From positions 1 through 49,364 of IMG/VR virus record IMGVR_UViG_3300030101_001814: 49,364 nt of DNA; one strand, 5' to 3'. The notes under the pieces were generated by a model. The model ran no database searches. It saw only the letters and a program-made list of their open reading frames with translations, and was not told the DNA's origin. The position numbers were made by a program, and so were the translations under genes. Positions 16,110 to 22,211 of the stretch are shown here, one piece after another; position 1 is the stretch's first letter; each line of letters begins with the position of its first letter. Origin of the DNA: a virus.

Positions 16110-16276
16110 TAGGCTTTTTTCTTTTTTCCTTTCATAGTAGCTCCTGCAATTCTATCTGCTTGAGTAGCTGCAGGATTATTATCTATCCCTGCCTTTACAG
16201 ACAGCATACCAAAATTGGTAGTCCGATTGTTTCGATTATCGGACTTACCATTAAATTTTATATTTTTAGGATTCAT
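16109..16276 (-). CDS. Small Asn/Lys-rich protein, unknown
   Basis: Fifty-five residues, starting MNPKNIKFNGKSDNRNNRTT, with FGMLSVKAGIDNNPAATQAD in the centre and a KGKKKKA end. The ATG overlaps the previous stop by 4 bases (ATGA). The central motif recurs in marine phages in my recollection, without a function. Part of a coupled chain of small genes. Confidence 0.55.
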   Translation of the reverse strand: MNPKNIKFNGKSDNRNNRTTNFGMLSVKAGIDNNPAATQADRIAGATMKGKKKKA

Positions 16277-16374
16277 TTAACCATCCATCCTATAGCTACA
16301 ATAGCTACAACAATAATGGCAATCTTAGCATTTCTGTTAAGACCATTCCATTTACTCCATACTTTATCAATCAT
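16273..16374 (-). CDS. 33-residue single-pass membrane peptide
   Basis: MIDKVWSKWNGLNRNAKIAI starts the peptide, and the rest is a single hydrophobic helix (residues about 18 to 31) ending WMVK. The ATG overlaps the previous stop (TAATG), and the ribosome-binding site (AGGAGG) lies inside the previous gene. The positive N-terminus and hydrophobic C-terminus suggest an inner-membrane anchor. A holin-like or envelope role is possible but not shown. Confidence 0.55.
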   Translation of the reverse strand: MIDKVWSKWNGLNRNAKIAIIVVAIVAIGWMVK

Positions 16375-16622
16375 TATGATACCCTCCTGTATGCTCTAGT
16401 TTTTTTTGCAATGCCTTTCGGTTGCTTCACAAACTGTTTGCCCTTTCTTGTTCCTTCTCGCTTTGCTTTTGTCGTGGCCGCATATTCTGCAGATGTCAGG
16501 CTCTTGATGGCTTTCTCTGGTAGATACCTTTCTCCGGTCTTTGAAGAGGGTTTCCCAGACTTGGTTCGCCACTTTTGTTTTGTCCAAGATTTAAGACTTC
16601 TTTGAGATTTTGCTAGTGCCAT
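16374..16622 (-). CDS. Small basic protein, C-terminal part of a DUF5872-like family
   Basis: An 82-residue protein, mostly Lys/Arg/Ser/Thr. Sequence order: SLKSWTKQKWRTKSGKPSS, then GERYLPEKAIKSLTSAEYAA, then RKGKQFVKQPKGIAKKT. These blocks match, from memory, the C-terminal half of DUF5872-type proteins known from phages and giant algal viruses. The N-terminal half of that family (GGKxGxPGQWSARKAQ) appears as a separate gene at 19331-19507. It may bind DNA or RNA. Family recall should be tested by profile search. Confidence 0.65.
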   Translation of the reverse strand: MALAKSQRSLKSWTKQKWRTKSGKPSSKTGERYLPEKAIKSLTSAEYAATTKAKREGTRKGKQFVKQPKGIAKKTRAYRRVS

Positions 16623-16890
16623 GTTTTTTCTTTAATTGTATTTTTGCTCTTTTTGCTATTGCTGCTTGTTGTGGTTTGCCACCAAATCTACTTCGTTGTT
16701 CCATAACTGTAAGTATTTGAACTTTTCTAGCATATGGTTTATTAATTTTTTTAACTTTACGTGCAGTATTTTTTGCATCTTGAACTGATGCATATTTAAT
16801 TCTAACAGTGTCCCTAGGATTTTCATCTGTATATAATCTTCTACCAGAACCCTTAGGTTTTTTACCCGTTCCTTTTTTTGGGTCCGCCAT
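16591..16890 (-). CDS. Small basic protein (GSGRRLYTDENP type)
   Basis: A 99-residue, very basic protein with KPKGSGRRLYTDENPRDTVR near the start, a short strand-helix core (IKYASVQDAKNTARKVKK), and a Lys-rich tail. The GSGRRLYTDENPxDTV block recurs in marine phages and cyanophages as I recall, always hypothetical. It overlaps the next gene by 32 bases and the previous 44-residue gene by 29 bases. Confidence 0.62.
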   Translation of the reverse strand: MADPKKGTGKKPKGSGRRLYTDENPRDTVRIKYASVQDAKNTARKVKKINKPYARKVQILTVMEQRSRFGGKPQQAAIAKRAKIQLKKKHGTSKISKKS

Positions 16891-16996
16891 TTTTTAATGC
16901 TGCTTTTAAAAGTTTTCTTTGTGCAGTGTGGGCCTTAACGGCTTTACCTAATCCTGCCGCTACTTTTCTTACGTTTGCTTTTGCTTTTGGTTTCAT
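16862..16996 (-). CDS. 44-residue Lys/Ala-rich helical protein
   Basis: MKPKAKANVRKVAAGLGKAV opens a Lys/Ala helix with almost no acidic residues, ending PKKRNG. The ribosome-binding site is GGAG, 6 bases before the ATG. The composition resembles histone-tail-like or nucleoid-binding peptides, hence possible DNA condensation or packaging use. No family recognised. Confidence 0.55.
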   Translation of the reverse strand: MKPKAKANVRKVAAGLGKAVKAHTAQRKLLKAALKNGGPKKRNG

Positions 16997-17005
16997 TTTA
17001 TTCTC

Positions 17006-17398
17006 CTAAAATTTAAGACTAAGTCCTACTTTTACTTTATCTTTGTCTGCAGATAATTCTGTTTGTAAATCTTTTGTAAATGCTTTAGATAAGTTTAAAC
17101 TAGCATTGCCATCTTTATTAACTGTAAAAGAACCTTTATATGTTTCACCACCTAATTTTAAACCTATTTTATTTGTACTTAATAACATATTATTACTAAA
17201 AGGTATCTTGTTTATTTTAGATTCTATTTTTTCTTTTATAGAACTTACGACAGGTGTATTTAAAACAACACTACCCAATGCAGCAGTAGCTGCTTTTTGG
17301 GAAGATTTAATTGCTTGTTTTTTTTGATTCGGTGCATCTGATATTTTTTTTAGTTCATCATACACTTTCACATTATTAGAATATTTTTTTTCTGACAT
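17006..17398 (-). CDS. Basic protein with N-terminal helices and beta C-terminus, unknown
   Basis: A 130-residue protein. The first half is Lys-rich helix (KISDAPNQKKQAIKSSQKAA). The second half is strand-like, ending ADKDKVKVGLSLKF, and looks like a small outer-membrane-type or surface barrel segment. The ATG at 17398 overlaps the previous stop (TAATG). I do not recognise it. It may be a virion-internal protein. Confidence 0.6.
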   Translation of the reverse strand: MSEKKYSNNVKVYDELKKISDAPNQKKQAIKSSQKAATAALGSVVLNTPVVSSIKEKIESKINKIPFSNNMLLSTNKIGLKLGGETYKGSFTVNKDGNASLNLSKAFTKDLQTELSADKDKVKVGLSLKF

Positions 17399-17538
17399 TA
17401 TCTACCTTGGTTTCTATATTTTTTATAGCTTCTTCGTTTATGTTTATTCATTGATGACATTTTAGTTTTACCATTTCCTATACTAGTTCTTTTAGGAATA
17501 TGGATAATCCCTGTACTTTCTGTTGGTCGTTTAGCCAT
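17398..17538 (-). CDS. 46-residue Lys/Arg-rich protein
   Basis: Starts MAKRPTESTGIIHIPKR, continues TSIGNGKTKMSSMNKHKRRS and ends in a basic tail. It has no acidic residues except one Glu. The block IGNGKTKMSSMNKHKRRSYK recurs in marine phages as I recall. Overlaps the transferase-like gene by 8 bases and the next gene by TAATG. Possibly a nucleic-acid-binding peptide. Confidence 0.55.
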   Translation of the reverse strand: MAKRPTESTGIIHIPKRTSIGNGKTKMSSMNKHKRRSYKKYRNQGR

Positions 17539-18295
17539 CTATTGTAAAATATGTTCTTTGATATTTATTTAAATCTTGTAATGTATTTATTTCTGTATCG
17601 TGTTCGCAAAGTTTCTTGTACAAAGTTTTATTATCTATCCAACTCTTACCATTCCAAAATTCAAAACCTTTAAATCTAGATTTATAAACATTTGATTTTT
17701 CATATCCATATGATAAATAATATTTCTTGCATTTGTTTTTGATGGCCCAATCTATTTCGTATAAGGTTGCATAGGTTCCGATACCGAGTCTAGGGTTTTC
17801 ATAATCCCATCCAAACTGTCCTGTTAAAACATGTTTGCTATTATAAACTTTTAATTCTGTAAAAGCTACCGGTTTATCTTTGTAACAATAGATAAAATAT
17901 TTCCAATCAAGGTAGTCTTGTCTTTCAAATACTTCACTTTCTTCTTCAAAGTTCTTTTCATAAAACTTCTTATGTTTAATATATTTTTTATAAATACTGG
18001 AAATAATAGTGAAAAGTGCATCATCTAATTTATCGTATATCCTTACTGTAATGTTTTCTTTGCGTAGTGTCTTCTTTTGTTTTTTACTAAATGTAAACTT
18101 GTTAAGTTGTATTCTGGTATTTCTTGCATTAATCCAAGTTAGTTGTCTTAGTGGTGTGTAGTACCAAGACAATGGAATCCATCCATTCTCAAAAGCAAAG
18201 CAATATTCTTTTTCTTCAAAGTGTGCTAGTGCTAAAGAGTAAACTAAATCATAGTTTGTTAGTTTACCCGTAATGTGGTCGAAGAATATCTTCAC
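17531..18295 (-). CDS. Aminoacyl-tRNA-protein transferase-like (Ate1/Bpt type)
   Basis: A 254-residue protein resembling the GNAT-fold C-terminal domain of arginyl/leucyl-tRNA-protein transferases. Diagnostic regions are TFSKKQKKTLRKENITVRI (residues 68 to 86, like the SRSQRRxLR block), KPVAFTELKVYNS (141 to 153), LGIGTYATLYEIDWAIKNK (170 to 188), and YLSYGYEKSNVYKSRFKGFE (193 to 212), which matches the YLGYW...K..YK..F.P.E pattern of Bpt. Such enzymes attach an amino acid to protein N-termini and mark them for degradation by Clp-type proteases. The N-terminal Cys cluster of bacterial Bpt is absent. It overlaps its partner gene at 18292 by 4 bases. Confidence 0.72.
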   Translation of the reverse strand: MKIFFDHITGKLTNYDLVYSLALAHFEEKEYCFAFENGWIPLSWYYTPLRQLTWINARNTRIQLNKFTFSKKQKKTLRKENITVRIYDKLDDALFTIISSIYKKYIKHKKFYEKNFEEESEVFERQDYLDWKYFIYCYKDKPVAFTELKVYNSKHVLTGQFGWDYENPRLGIGTYATLYEIDWAIKNKCKKYYLSYGYEKSNVYKSRFKGFEFWNGKSWIDNKTLYKKLCEHDTEINTLQDLNKYQRTYFTIDG

Positions 18296-18930
18296 TCAGG
18301 ACGTTCAAACTGAGTCATGTATGAATCATCAGTTGTCGTATCTTCCTCTCTTGTATTTTCTACTGTGTAAAAGTTTTGGTCTATCTTATATCCGGGGTTT
18401 TTTGTTAGTCTTTCTTCCATAAAAGCATCGTCATACCAGATAGTTCTGTTATTAGGGTAGGCAAAGAAGTTGCCATCATCCATTCTAAACATGTGAGCAC
18501 ATTTATGTTCAGGGTCTTCACTAAAGTTTGTGTCTAACATCCCTGCTTTGTTTTCCCATGCCCAGTCTATAGTAAACATGTATGTGCCTTTTCTTTTGAC
18601 ACCTTTGTAATCTACAAGTTCTGCTCTACAGTTCGCTAATCTATTCCTTCTTTGGACATCTACGTAGGGTGAAAAGCAATCCCAATACTGATGGATGTTT
18701 AAATCATGCTTGGGTGCGTTCTTCTTCCAACAAAATGCATGAATAGGTCTACGTGTCCAGTTTACCCCATTGGGTAATAGACACTCAAATAGCAATGCTC
18801 TTCTTTCTAAGCTATTAACTGTGTGTACATCAGCAAATGTAAACTCACCATGCCCTTTTTCGTGGTCATATAGGTATTCATTCCTGATATATGCACTAAA
18901 AGGTGGTAAATTATGGTTTAGATATGCCAA
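18292..18930 (-). CDS. Conserved marine-phage protein, partner of the transferase-like gene
   Basis: A 212-residue protein with a TTG start at 18930 that directly follows the previous stop (TAA TTG); no in-frame ATG lies near. Marks: HNLPPFSAYIRNEYLYDHEK, then ERRALLFECLLPNGVNWTRR, then HKCAHMFRMDDGNFFAYPNN. The acidic and Thr-rich last 25 residues are probably disordered. I recall this protein from cyanophages and other marine phages, always hypothetical. The ATGA overlap with the transferase-like gene implies coupled expression and perhaps a shared task. Weak ribosome-binding site. Confidence 0.65.
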   Translation of the reverse strand: MAYLNHNLPPFSAYIRNEYLYDHEKGHGEFTFADVHTVNSLERRALLFECLLPNGVNWTRRPIHAFCWKKNAPKHDLNIHQYWDCFSPYVDVQRRNRLANCRAELVDYKGVKRKGTYMFTIDWAWENKAGMLDTNFSEDPEHKCAHMFRMDDGNFFAYPNNRTIWYDDAFMEERLTKNPGYKIDQNFYTVENTREEDTTTDDSYMTQFERPE

Positions 18931-19053
18931 TTATTTGTTTTTCTTTGCTTTACTAGGTAACAATCCTTTGTTGACTGCTCTTGCTCGTTCAGAAAACCCT
19001 AGTTTTTTCTTTTCTTTAATCTTTTTTTTGATAGTCTGTATCTTAGCTACCAT
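18931..19053 (-). CDS. 40-residue Lys-rich peptide
   Basis: MVAKIQTIKKKIKEKKKLGF opens it and the end is SKAKKNK; half of the residues are Lys or Arg. The stop is followed directly by the TTG start of the 212-residue gene. No strong ribosome-binding site. It fits the composition of the basic protein block and is a real but uncertain gene. Confidence 0.5.
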   Translation of the reverse strand: MVAKIQTIKKKIKEKKKLGFSERARAVNKGLLPSKAKKNK

Positions 19054-19055
19054 TA

Positions 19056-19331
19056 TTAATCTTTTTTCTTTCCACCACTTTTGTGAAGTGCTCTATTTTT
19101 CTTAGCTACAAATTCATCAAATGTTGGATAATTAAGAACAGCCATATTGTTTTCTTTAAATGCTTTTTTCATTTCAGCTACATTAGGTCTATTGGATTTC
19201 CACATATTATAAAGCTTTTCTCTACGTTCTAACATCTTTTTTGTTTTAAATTTATTAGATGGTATAGAACTTTTAGTCTTCATTCCTGTAACTTTATTAT
19301 ATTCTGTTCTTTTAGTTTTTGTTTTTGGCAT
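19056..19331 (-). CDS. Small basic protein, unknown
   Basis: Ninety-one residues, Lys/Arg-rich (KTKMLERREKLYN-like centre). It contains NRPNVAEMKKAFKENNMAVL and PTFDEFVAKKNRALHKSG. The start overlaps the stop of the 58-residue gene (TAATG). No family recognised. Near the front of the late operon, so expressed early in the late phase. Confidence 0.6.
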   Translation of the reverse strand: MPKTKTKRTEYNKVTGMKTKSSIPSNKFKTKKMLERREKLYNMWKSNRPNVAEMKKAFKENNMAVLNYPTFDEFVAKKNRALHKSGGKKKD

Positions 19332-19507
19332 TATTTATACCCTCCACCGGCTTTTTTATAAGCCGAGGCTAACATCTGTGCCTTTCTCGCACTCCATTGT
19401 CCCGGTCTACCGCCTTTTCCACCAGACTTAATACGACTAAAGAGTCGTTTACGCATGGTAGGTTTGGTATAGTTACCGGCTTTGTTTACTGTTGACTTTG
19501 ATTTCAT
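19331..19507 (-). CDS. 58-residue basic protein, N-terminal part of a DUF5872-like family
   Basis: First gene of the late transcript. MKSKSTVNKAGNYTKPTMRK opens it, then GGKGGRPGQWSARKAQMLAS and a YKKAGGGYK end. The GGKxGxPGQWSARKAQ-AYKKxGGGYK pattern is, from memory, the N-terminal half of DUF5872-type proteins. The C-terminal half is a separate gene at 16374-16622. A six-codon reading frame (ATG to TAA, 19511-19531) precedes it and could be a leader. No good ribosome-binding site for the 58-residue gene itself. Confidence 0.65.
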   Translation of the reverse strand: MKSKSTVNKAGNYTKPTMRKRLFSRIKSGGKGGRPGQWSARKAQMLASAYKKAGGGYK

Positions 19508-19593
19508 TTATTTTGATAGGCTATTCATCGTGATGCCCTAATATGTGTATGTCTGTGAGTGTGGCCTATTGATTTTTACAGCCTATACCTACT

Positions 19594-19621
19594 ATTATAC
19601 CGGCCTACAGAACTTTGTCAA
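19594..19621 (-). promoter_or_regulatory. Late promoter (minus strand) with shared core
   Basis: Minus strand TTGACA at 19616-19621 and TATAAT at 19594-19599, a 16-base spacer. The spacer and downstream edge carry CTGTAGGCCGG and AGTAGGTATA. The same 27 bases (19584-19610) recur at 25384-25410. It points toward the structural genes, starting about 85 bases before the first late gene. A host sigma-70-type promoter with an extra shared motif. Confidence 0.75.
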
Positions 19622-20305
19622 GTCTTTTTTTAATTATTTTTATGATATATGTGTATATTTACAATATGTTACATTTATTTAGTTAATAGATGCAGATTGT
19701 TATTGACAAAATGCTGTGGACTGGTACAATATATAGTGTAGGGGCCGGGGGTCCTATACCTGTAGAATCCATATTTTGTATATTGTAGAAGATATGCTAT
19801 ATGTGGAAGATGTACTTTCAAACCTTATCCTGATTTTTTAGCTTATCCACGTATATATATACACCACGCACCCCCCCTGCCACATGCATACCCCTATGCC
19901 TATTGGCTAAATACATACAGTAATAATATATTACAGATATAATCAATATATATGTTCGTATTCTGTTCACTATATACAGAAATAATAAAATATTACTTTC
20001 ACAATCTGAGAATAAAGCTATAGACCTGTGACAACTATTATCCACACTTTCAAAAACATATACCCCCCCAATCCTGTTTCATATATTGCCTTATGTTCTA
20101 TATACAGAATATCAAACAAAGTTCTTCATATAGAACTGCATATATTGGTCCAGACTGTGCTGACTGTGGAAAATATAATGGTTGTGGATAACTTTACAGA
20201 TTATGCAACAATCGTGTATTAGCTAAGTATATCACCATTTTATGTGCGACACCCTAACGCAGTTAAACCTATTGCATTTGAGAATAGATATACTATTTTT
20301 ATCTC
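19622..20305. other. Non-coding region: candidate replication origin and early leader
   Basis: About 680 bases without a believable gene. It contains DnaA-box-like sites: TTATCCACG (19843-19851), TTATCCACA (20038-20046) and its reverse complement TGTGGATAA (20183-20191), plus TGTGGAAAA (20165-20173). Two C7 tracts (19871-19877 and 20063-20069) sit 20 and 17 bases past the first two boxes. Long A/T stretches and dyads such as GTTCTTCATATAGAAC near 20120 are present. This pattern suggests a host DnaA-assisted replication start. The two open frames here (19818-20045 and 20028-20222) have no ribosome-binding sites and are rejected. Confidence 0.55.
19703..19730 (+). promoter_or_regulatory. Early promoter (plus strand)
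   Basis: TTGACA at 19703-19708, TACAAT at 19725-19730, spacer of 16 bases. The stretch CTGTGGACTGGTACAATA is related to the minus-strand core CTGTAGGCCGGTATAATA at 19.6 kb, so the two form a divergent pair 80 bases apart. The first plus-strand gene starts 575 bases later, giving a long untranslated leader if this is the only start. Confidence 0.65.
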
Positions 20306-20584
20306 ATGACTAAAAAAACAATTATTAAAAAAATACCAAGTATGAACATATTGTCATTTTGGTTTGCTGATAGTGAAGAAGAAACACCAAATTTCTATTA
20401 CACTATTGATGTAAAAACTGTTCATGTAGACACATATCTTGGAAAAGAAAATGTTTATAAAATTAACAAGGTGGATTTTACATCTGGTGATTTTGAACAT
20501 ATGGAAACAATAAAGGAATTAAGAACAGATTCTATAAAACCTACCATTGACAAAATTATCAGAAAGTATAAAAATATAAATTAG
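20306..20584 (+). CDS. First early protein, unknown
   Basis: A 92-residue protein with a Lys-rich N-terminus (MTKKTIIKKIPSMN), FWFADSEEETPNFYYTIDV in the middle and KINKVDFTSGDFEHMETIKE later. It is a small single-domain protein of mixed strands. It heads the early block and could be a host-takeover protein, judged only by position and size. No clear ribosome-binding site; a TATACT sits 11 bases before the ATG. Confidence 0.65.
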   Translation: MTKKTIIKKIPSMNILSFWFADSEEETPNFYYTIDVKTVHVDTYLGKENVYKINKVDFTSGDFEHMETIKELRTDSIKPTIDKIIRKYKNIN

Positions 20585-20590
20585 ATATAT

Positions 20591-20618
20591 AGATAAGCTC
20601 TTTTAATAGGGTTTATCT
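20591..20618 (+). other. RNA hairpin between early genes (first copy)
   Basis: AGATAAGCTCT and AGGGTTTATCT pair over 11 positions with two G-U wobbles around loop TTTAAT. It follows the first early gene by 6 bases and no T-run follows, so it does not look like a terminator. A related hairpin lies at 20861-20886. Likely an RNase or stability site on the early mRNA. Confidence 0.5.
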
Positions 20619-20653
20619 CTATACCTAAAGTATAGAAGAAAGAGAATAATAAC

Positions 20654-20848
20654 ATGACTACAATTATAATAAAAACAGATGAAGAACTGACAGAAGCAAT
20701 CAAAAAATATGGCATTAGATTAAACCCAATTAGGGTTGGCGGTGTAAGGATTGTTGATGAAAGACCAAACAACAACAAGGACCAAGAACTAGAACGACAC
20801 ATTGACGCAGTCGAAGAAGAAAGGATTGACGAAACAGGTCAATTATAA
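20654..20848 (+). CDS. Small early protein, unknown
   Basis: Sixty-four residues: MTTIIIKTDEELTEAIKKYG, then NPIRVGGVRIVDERPNN and an acidic tail. The compact start looks like a strand-helix unit. A ribosome-binding site (GAAAGAG) lies before the start. Unknown function. Flanked by two homologous hairpins. Confidence 0.6.
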   Translation: MTTIIIKTDEELTEAIKKYGIRLNPIRVGGVRIVDERPNNNKDQELERHIDAVEEERIDETGQL

Positions 20849-20860
20849 TATAAATCTAGA

Positions 20861-20886
20861 CAATAGCCCTTTAAATAGGGTTATTG
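20861..20886 (+). other. RNA hairpin between early genes (second copy)
   Basis: CAATAGCCCT and AGGGTTATTG pair over 10 positions around loop TTAAAT, and CTAG/CTAG outside extends the stem after one mismatch. It shares the AGGGTT arm and the AT-rich loop with the hairpin at 20591-20618, while the base pairs differ and still match. That is compensatory change, a sign of selection on RNA structure. Confidence 0.5.
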
Positions 20887-20921
20887 CCTAGGGTTATAAA
20901 CTAGGGAAAGGACAAAATAAA

Positions 20922-21107
20922 ATGACTGATACAAAAAAAACATATCAATTTTGCGTTCCATGTTCATATTACTATGAGATTGAAGCAAACACCGAAGAAG
21001 AAGCAAGACAAATATTAATTGAGAAAGGTGGAATTGATATTGACGGTGATTTATTAATTGAAGCCGATGACTATAAAAAAGCCGATTGTATAGGTGAAAT
21101 GAAATAA
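20922..21107 (+). CDS. Small early protein (beta strand plus EAR helix)
   Basis: Sixty-one residues: TYQFCVPCSYYYEIEANTEE, then EARQILIEKGGIDIDGD. A CxxC pair (CVPC) sits in the first strand. The strand followed by a Thr-Glu-Glu-Glu-Ala helix start is a common small phage fold, also seen in the 67-residue protein at 25763-25966. It is preceded by a ribosome-binding site (GGGAAAGGA). Function unknown. Confidence 0.62.
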   Translation: MTDTKKTYQFCVPCSYYYEIEANTEEEARQILIEKGGIDIDGDLLIEADDYKKADCIGEMK

Positions 21108-21115
21108 ATTAATTT

Positions 21116-21142
21116 AAAAGGGGGGCTAGATGTCCCCTTTTT
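21116..21142 (+). terminator. Rho-independent terminator after first early genes
   Basis: AAAAGGGG and CCCCTTTT pair perfectly around a 10-base loop, with one further T. It follows the third early gene by 8 bases, so it would end the first early transcript. Confidence 0.75.
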
Positions 21143-21145
21143 AAC

Positions 21146-21174
21146 TTGATTTATCAAGTAGAAAGGGTTATAAT
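21146..21174 (+). promoter_or_regulatory. Promoter, possibly giving a leaderless mRNA
   Basis: TTGATT at 21146-21151 and TATAAT at 21169-21174 with a 17-base spacer. The ATG of the next gene begins 7 bases after the end of the -10 box, where transcription would start. It comes 3 bases after the terminator. Overlaps the dyad CTTGATTTATCAAG, a possible operator. Confidence 0.5.
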
Positions 21175-21180
21175 TATATT

Positions 21181-21363
21181 ATGGCTAAAATTAGAAGTAA
21201 ACATAGTGATTTATTAAACTATTTTATATATGATGATAAAGAACTATCAAAAGAATATGTTAGAAAATCTAAGAAGTTTTTAAAAAGTATTAAAAACAAC
21301 AAAGTAATAATTGACATATTCAAAGAAGTAAATAATATATCAGATACAAGAAAGGATATATAG
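21181..21363 (+). CDS. Small Lys-rich early protein, unknown
   Basis: Sixty residues, mostly helix (KSKKFLKSIKNNKVIIDIFK). Predicted from an ATG with no ribosome-binding site directly before it. The TATAAT 6 bases upstream suggests leaderless translation. Its stop overlaps the GTG start of the following membrane peptide (TAGTG). Confidence 0.55.
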   Translation: MAKIRSKHSDLLNYFIYDDKELSKEYVRKSKKFLKSIKNNKVIIDIFKEVNNISDTRKDI

Positions 21364-21443
21364 TGGATATTGATTTTATTATATTGACATCATTATTATT
21401 ATTATATATAATACTAAGAGCATTAAAAAGTTATTTAGATTAA
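21363..21443 (+). CDS. 26-residue membrane peptide (GTG start)
   Basis: DIDFIILTSLLLLYIILRAL is almost entirely one hydrophobic helix, with a positive C-terminus (KSYLD end). Start GTG overlaps the previous stop, with GAAAGG 8 bases before it. Probably inserted in the inner membrane. The coding DNA also hosts a perfect promoter at 21384-21412, so part of the composition could reflect that. Confidence 0.45.
   Translation: MDIDFIILTSLLLLYIILRALKSYLD
21384..21412 (+). promoter_or_regulatory. Consensus sigma-70-type promoter
   Basis: TTGACA at 21384-21389, TATAAT at 21407-21412 and a 17-base spacer, a full match to the consensus. It lies 50 bases before the GP88-like gene. It falls inside a short membrane-peptide frame of T/A-rich codons, so chance cannot be excluded, but a full match is rare. 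Confidence 0.6.
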
Positions 21444-21461
21444 TAGAAAGGATAATTAAAA

Positions 21462-22169
21462 ATGCAACAATTACCATATACAAAGGCTAAAAAACTATTA
21501 AACATTGATAACAATGCAAAAACAGTCAAGGGACAAAAAGACGGTTATATGACTGCTATTTTATACCTTGCCCCCAGTAATCAATCTGGATTTAATACTT
21601 GCCCTATGGCTAGTGAGGGGTGTAAAAAAGCCTGTTTATATACTGCCGGACATGGAGCATTTAACAATGTACAACAAGGACGTATCAATAAAACAAGGTG
21701 GTTTATACAAGAACGTACAACCTTTATGGACCAATTAAAAAAAGAGATAACTAATCATATCAAAAATGCAACCAAAAAAGGTTTTATACCTTGTATTCGT
21801 TTAAATGGTACTAGTGATATATCATGGGAAACGACAGGAATATTTGAACAGTTCCCACAAGTACAGTTTTATGATTATACCAAGATATACAAAAGAGCAT
21901 TAAAATTTGTTAATGGTCAATATCCTAGTAATTATCATTTAACTTATTCACTAAATGAGGATAACTACAAGGAAGCATTTGACATATTGTTAAAGGGTGG
22001 GAACATATCCGCAGTATTTAGAAATGAATTACCGGAAACATACAAGGGTTATAGGGTTATTAATGCTGATGAAACGGACCTAAGATTCACAGATGATAAC
22101 AATATAATAGCCGGACTAATGGCAAAAGGCAAGGCAAAAAAAGATTATTCCGGTTTTGTGCTTGACTAA
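21462..22169 (+). CDS. GP88-like cysteine protein
   Basis: A 235-residue protein of the phage GP88/DUF7227-like kind. Landmarks: YMTAILYLAPSNQSGFNTCP, the cysteines C47, C54 and C58 (C-x6-C-x3-C, context CPMASEGCKKACLYTAG), then RLNGTSDISWE at residues 113 to 123 and a C-terminal ADETDLRFTDD. The cysteine spacing could hold a metal centre, but the chemistry of this family is unknown. Ribosome-binding site GAAAGGAT. It is the largest protein of the first early block and possibly acts on host nucleic acid or metabolism. Confidence 0.7.
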   Translation: MQQLPYTKAKKLLNIDNNAKTVKGQKDGYMTAILYLAPSNQSGFNTCPMASEGCKKACLYTAGHGAFNNVQQGRINKTRWFIQERTTFMDQLKKEITNHIKNATKKGFIPCIRLNGTSDISWETTGIFEQFPQVQFYDYTKIYKRALKFVNGQYPSNYHLTYSLNEDNYKEAFDILLKGGNISAVFRNELPETYKGYRVINADETDLRFTDDNNIIAGLMAKGKAKKDYSGFVLD

Positions 22170-22211
22170 TCACTATAATATGTTATTATTAAATAATAGA
22201 AAGGACTAACA

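Noticed and set aside
19818-20222. Open frames in the origin region (75 and 64 codons)
   Set aside because: No ribosome-binding sites, composition like translated AT-rich DNA, and they cover DnaA boxes and dyads.
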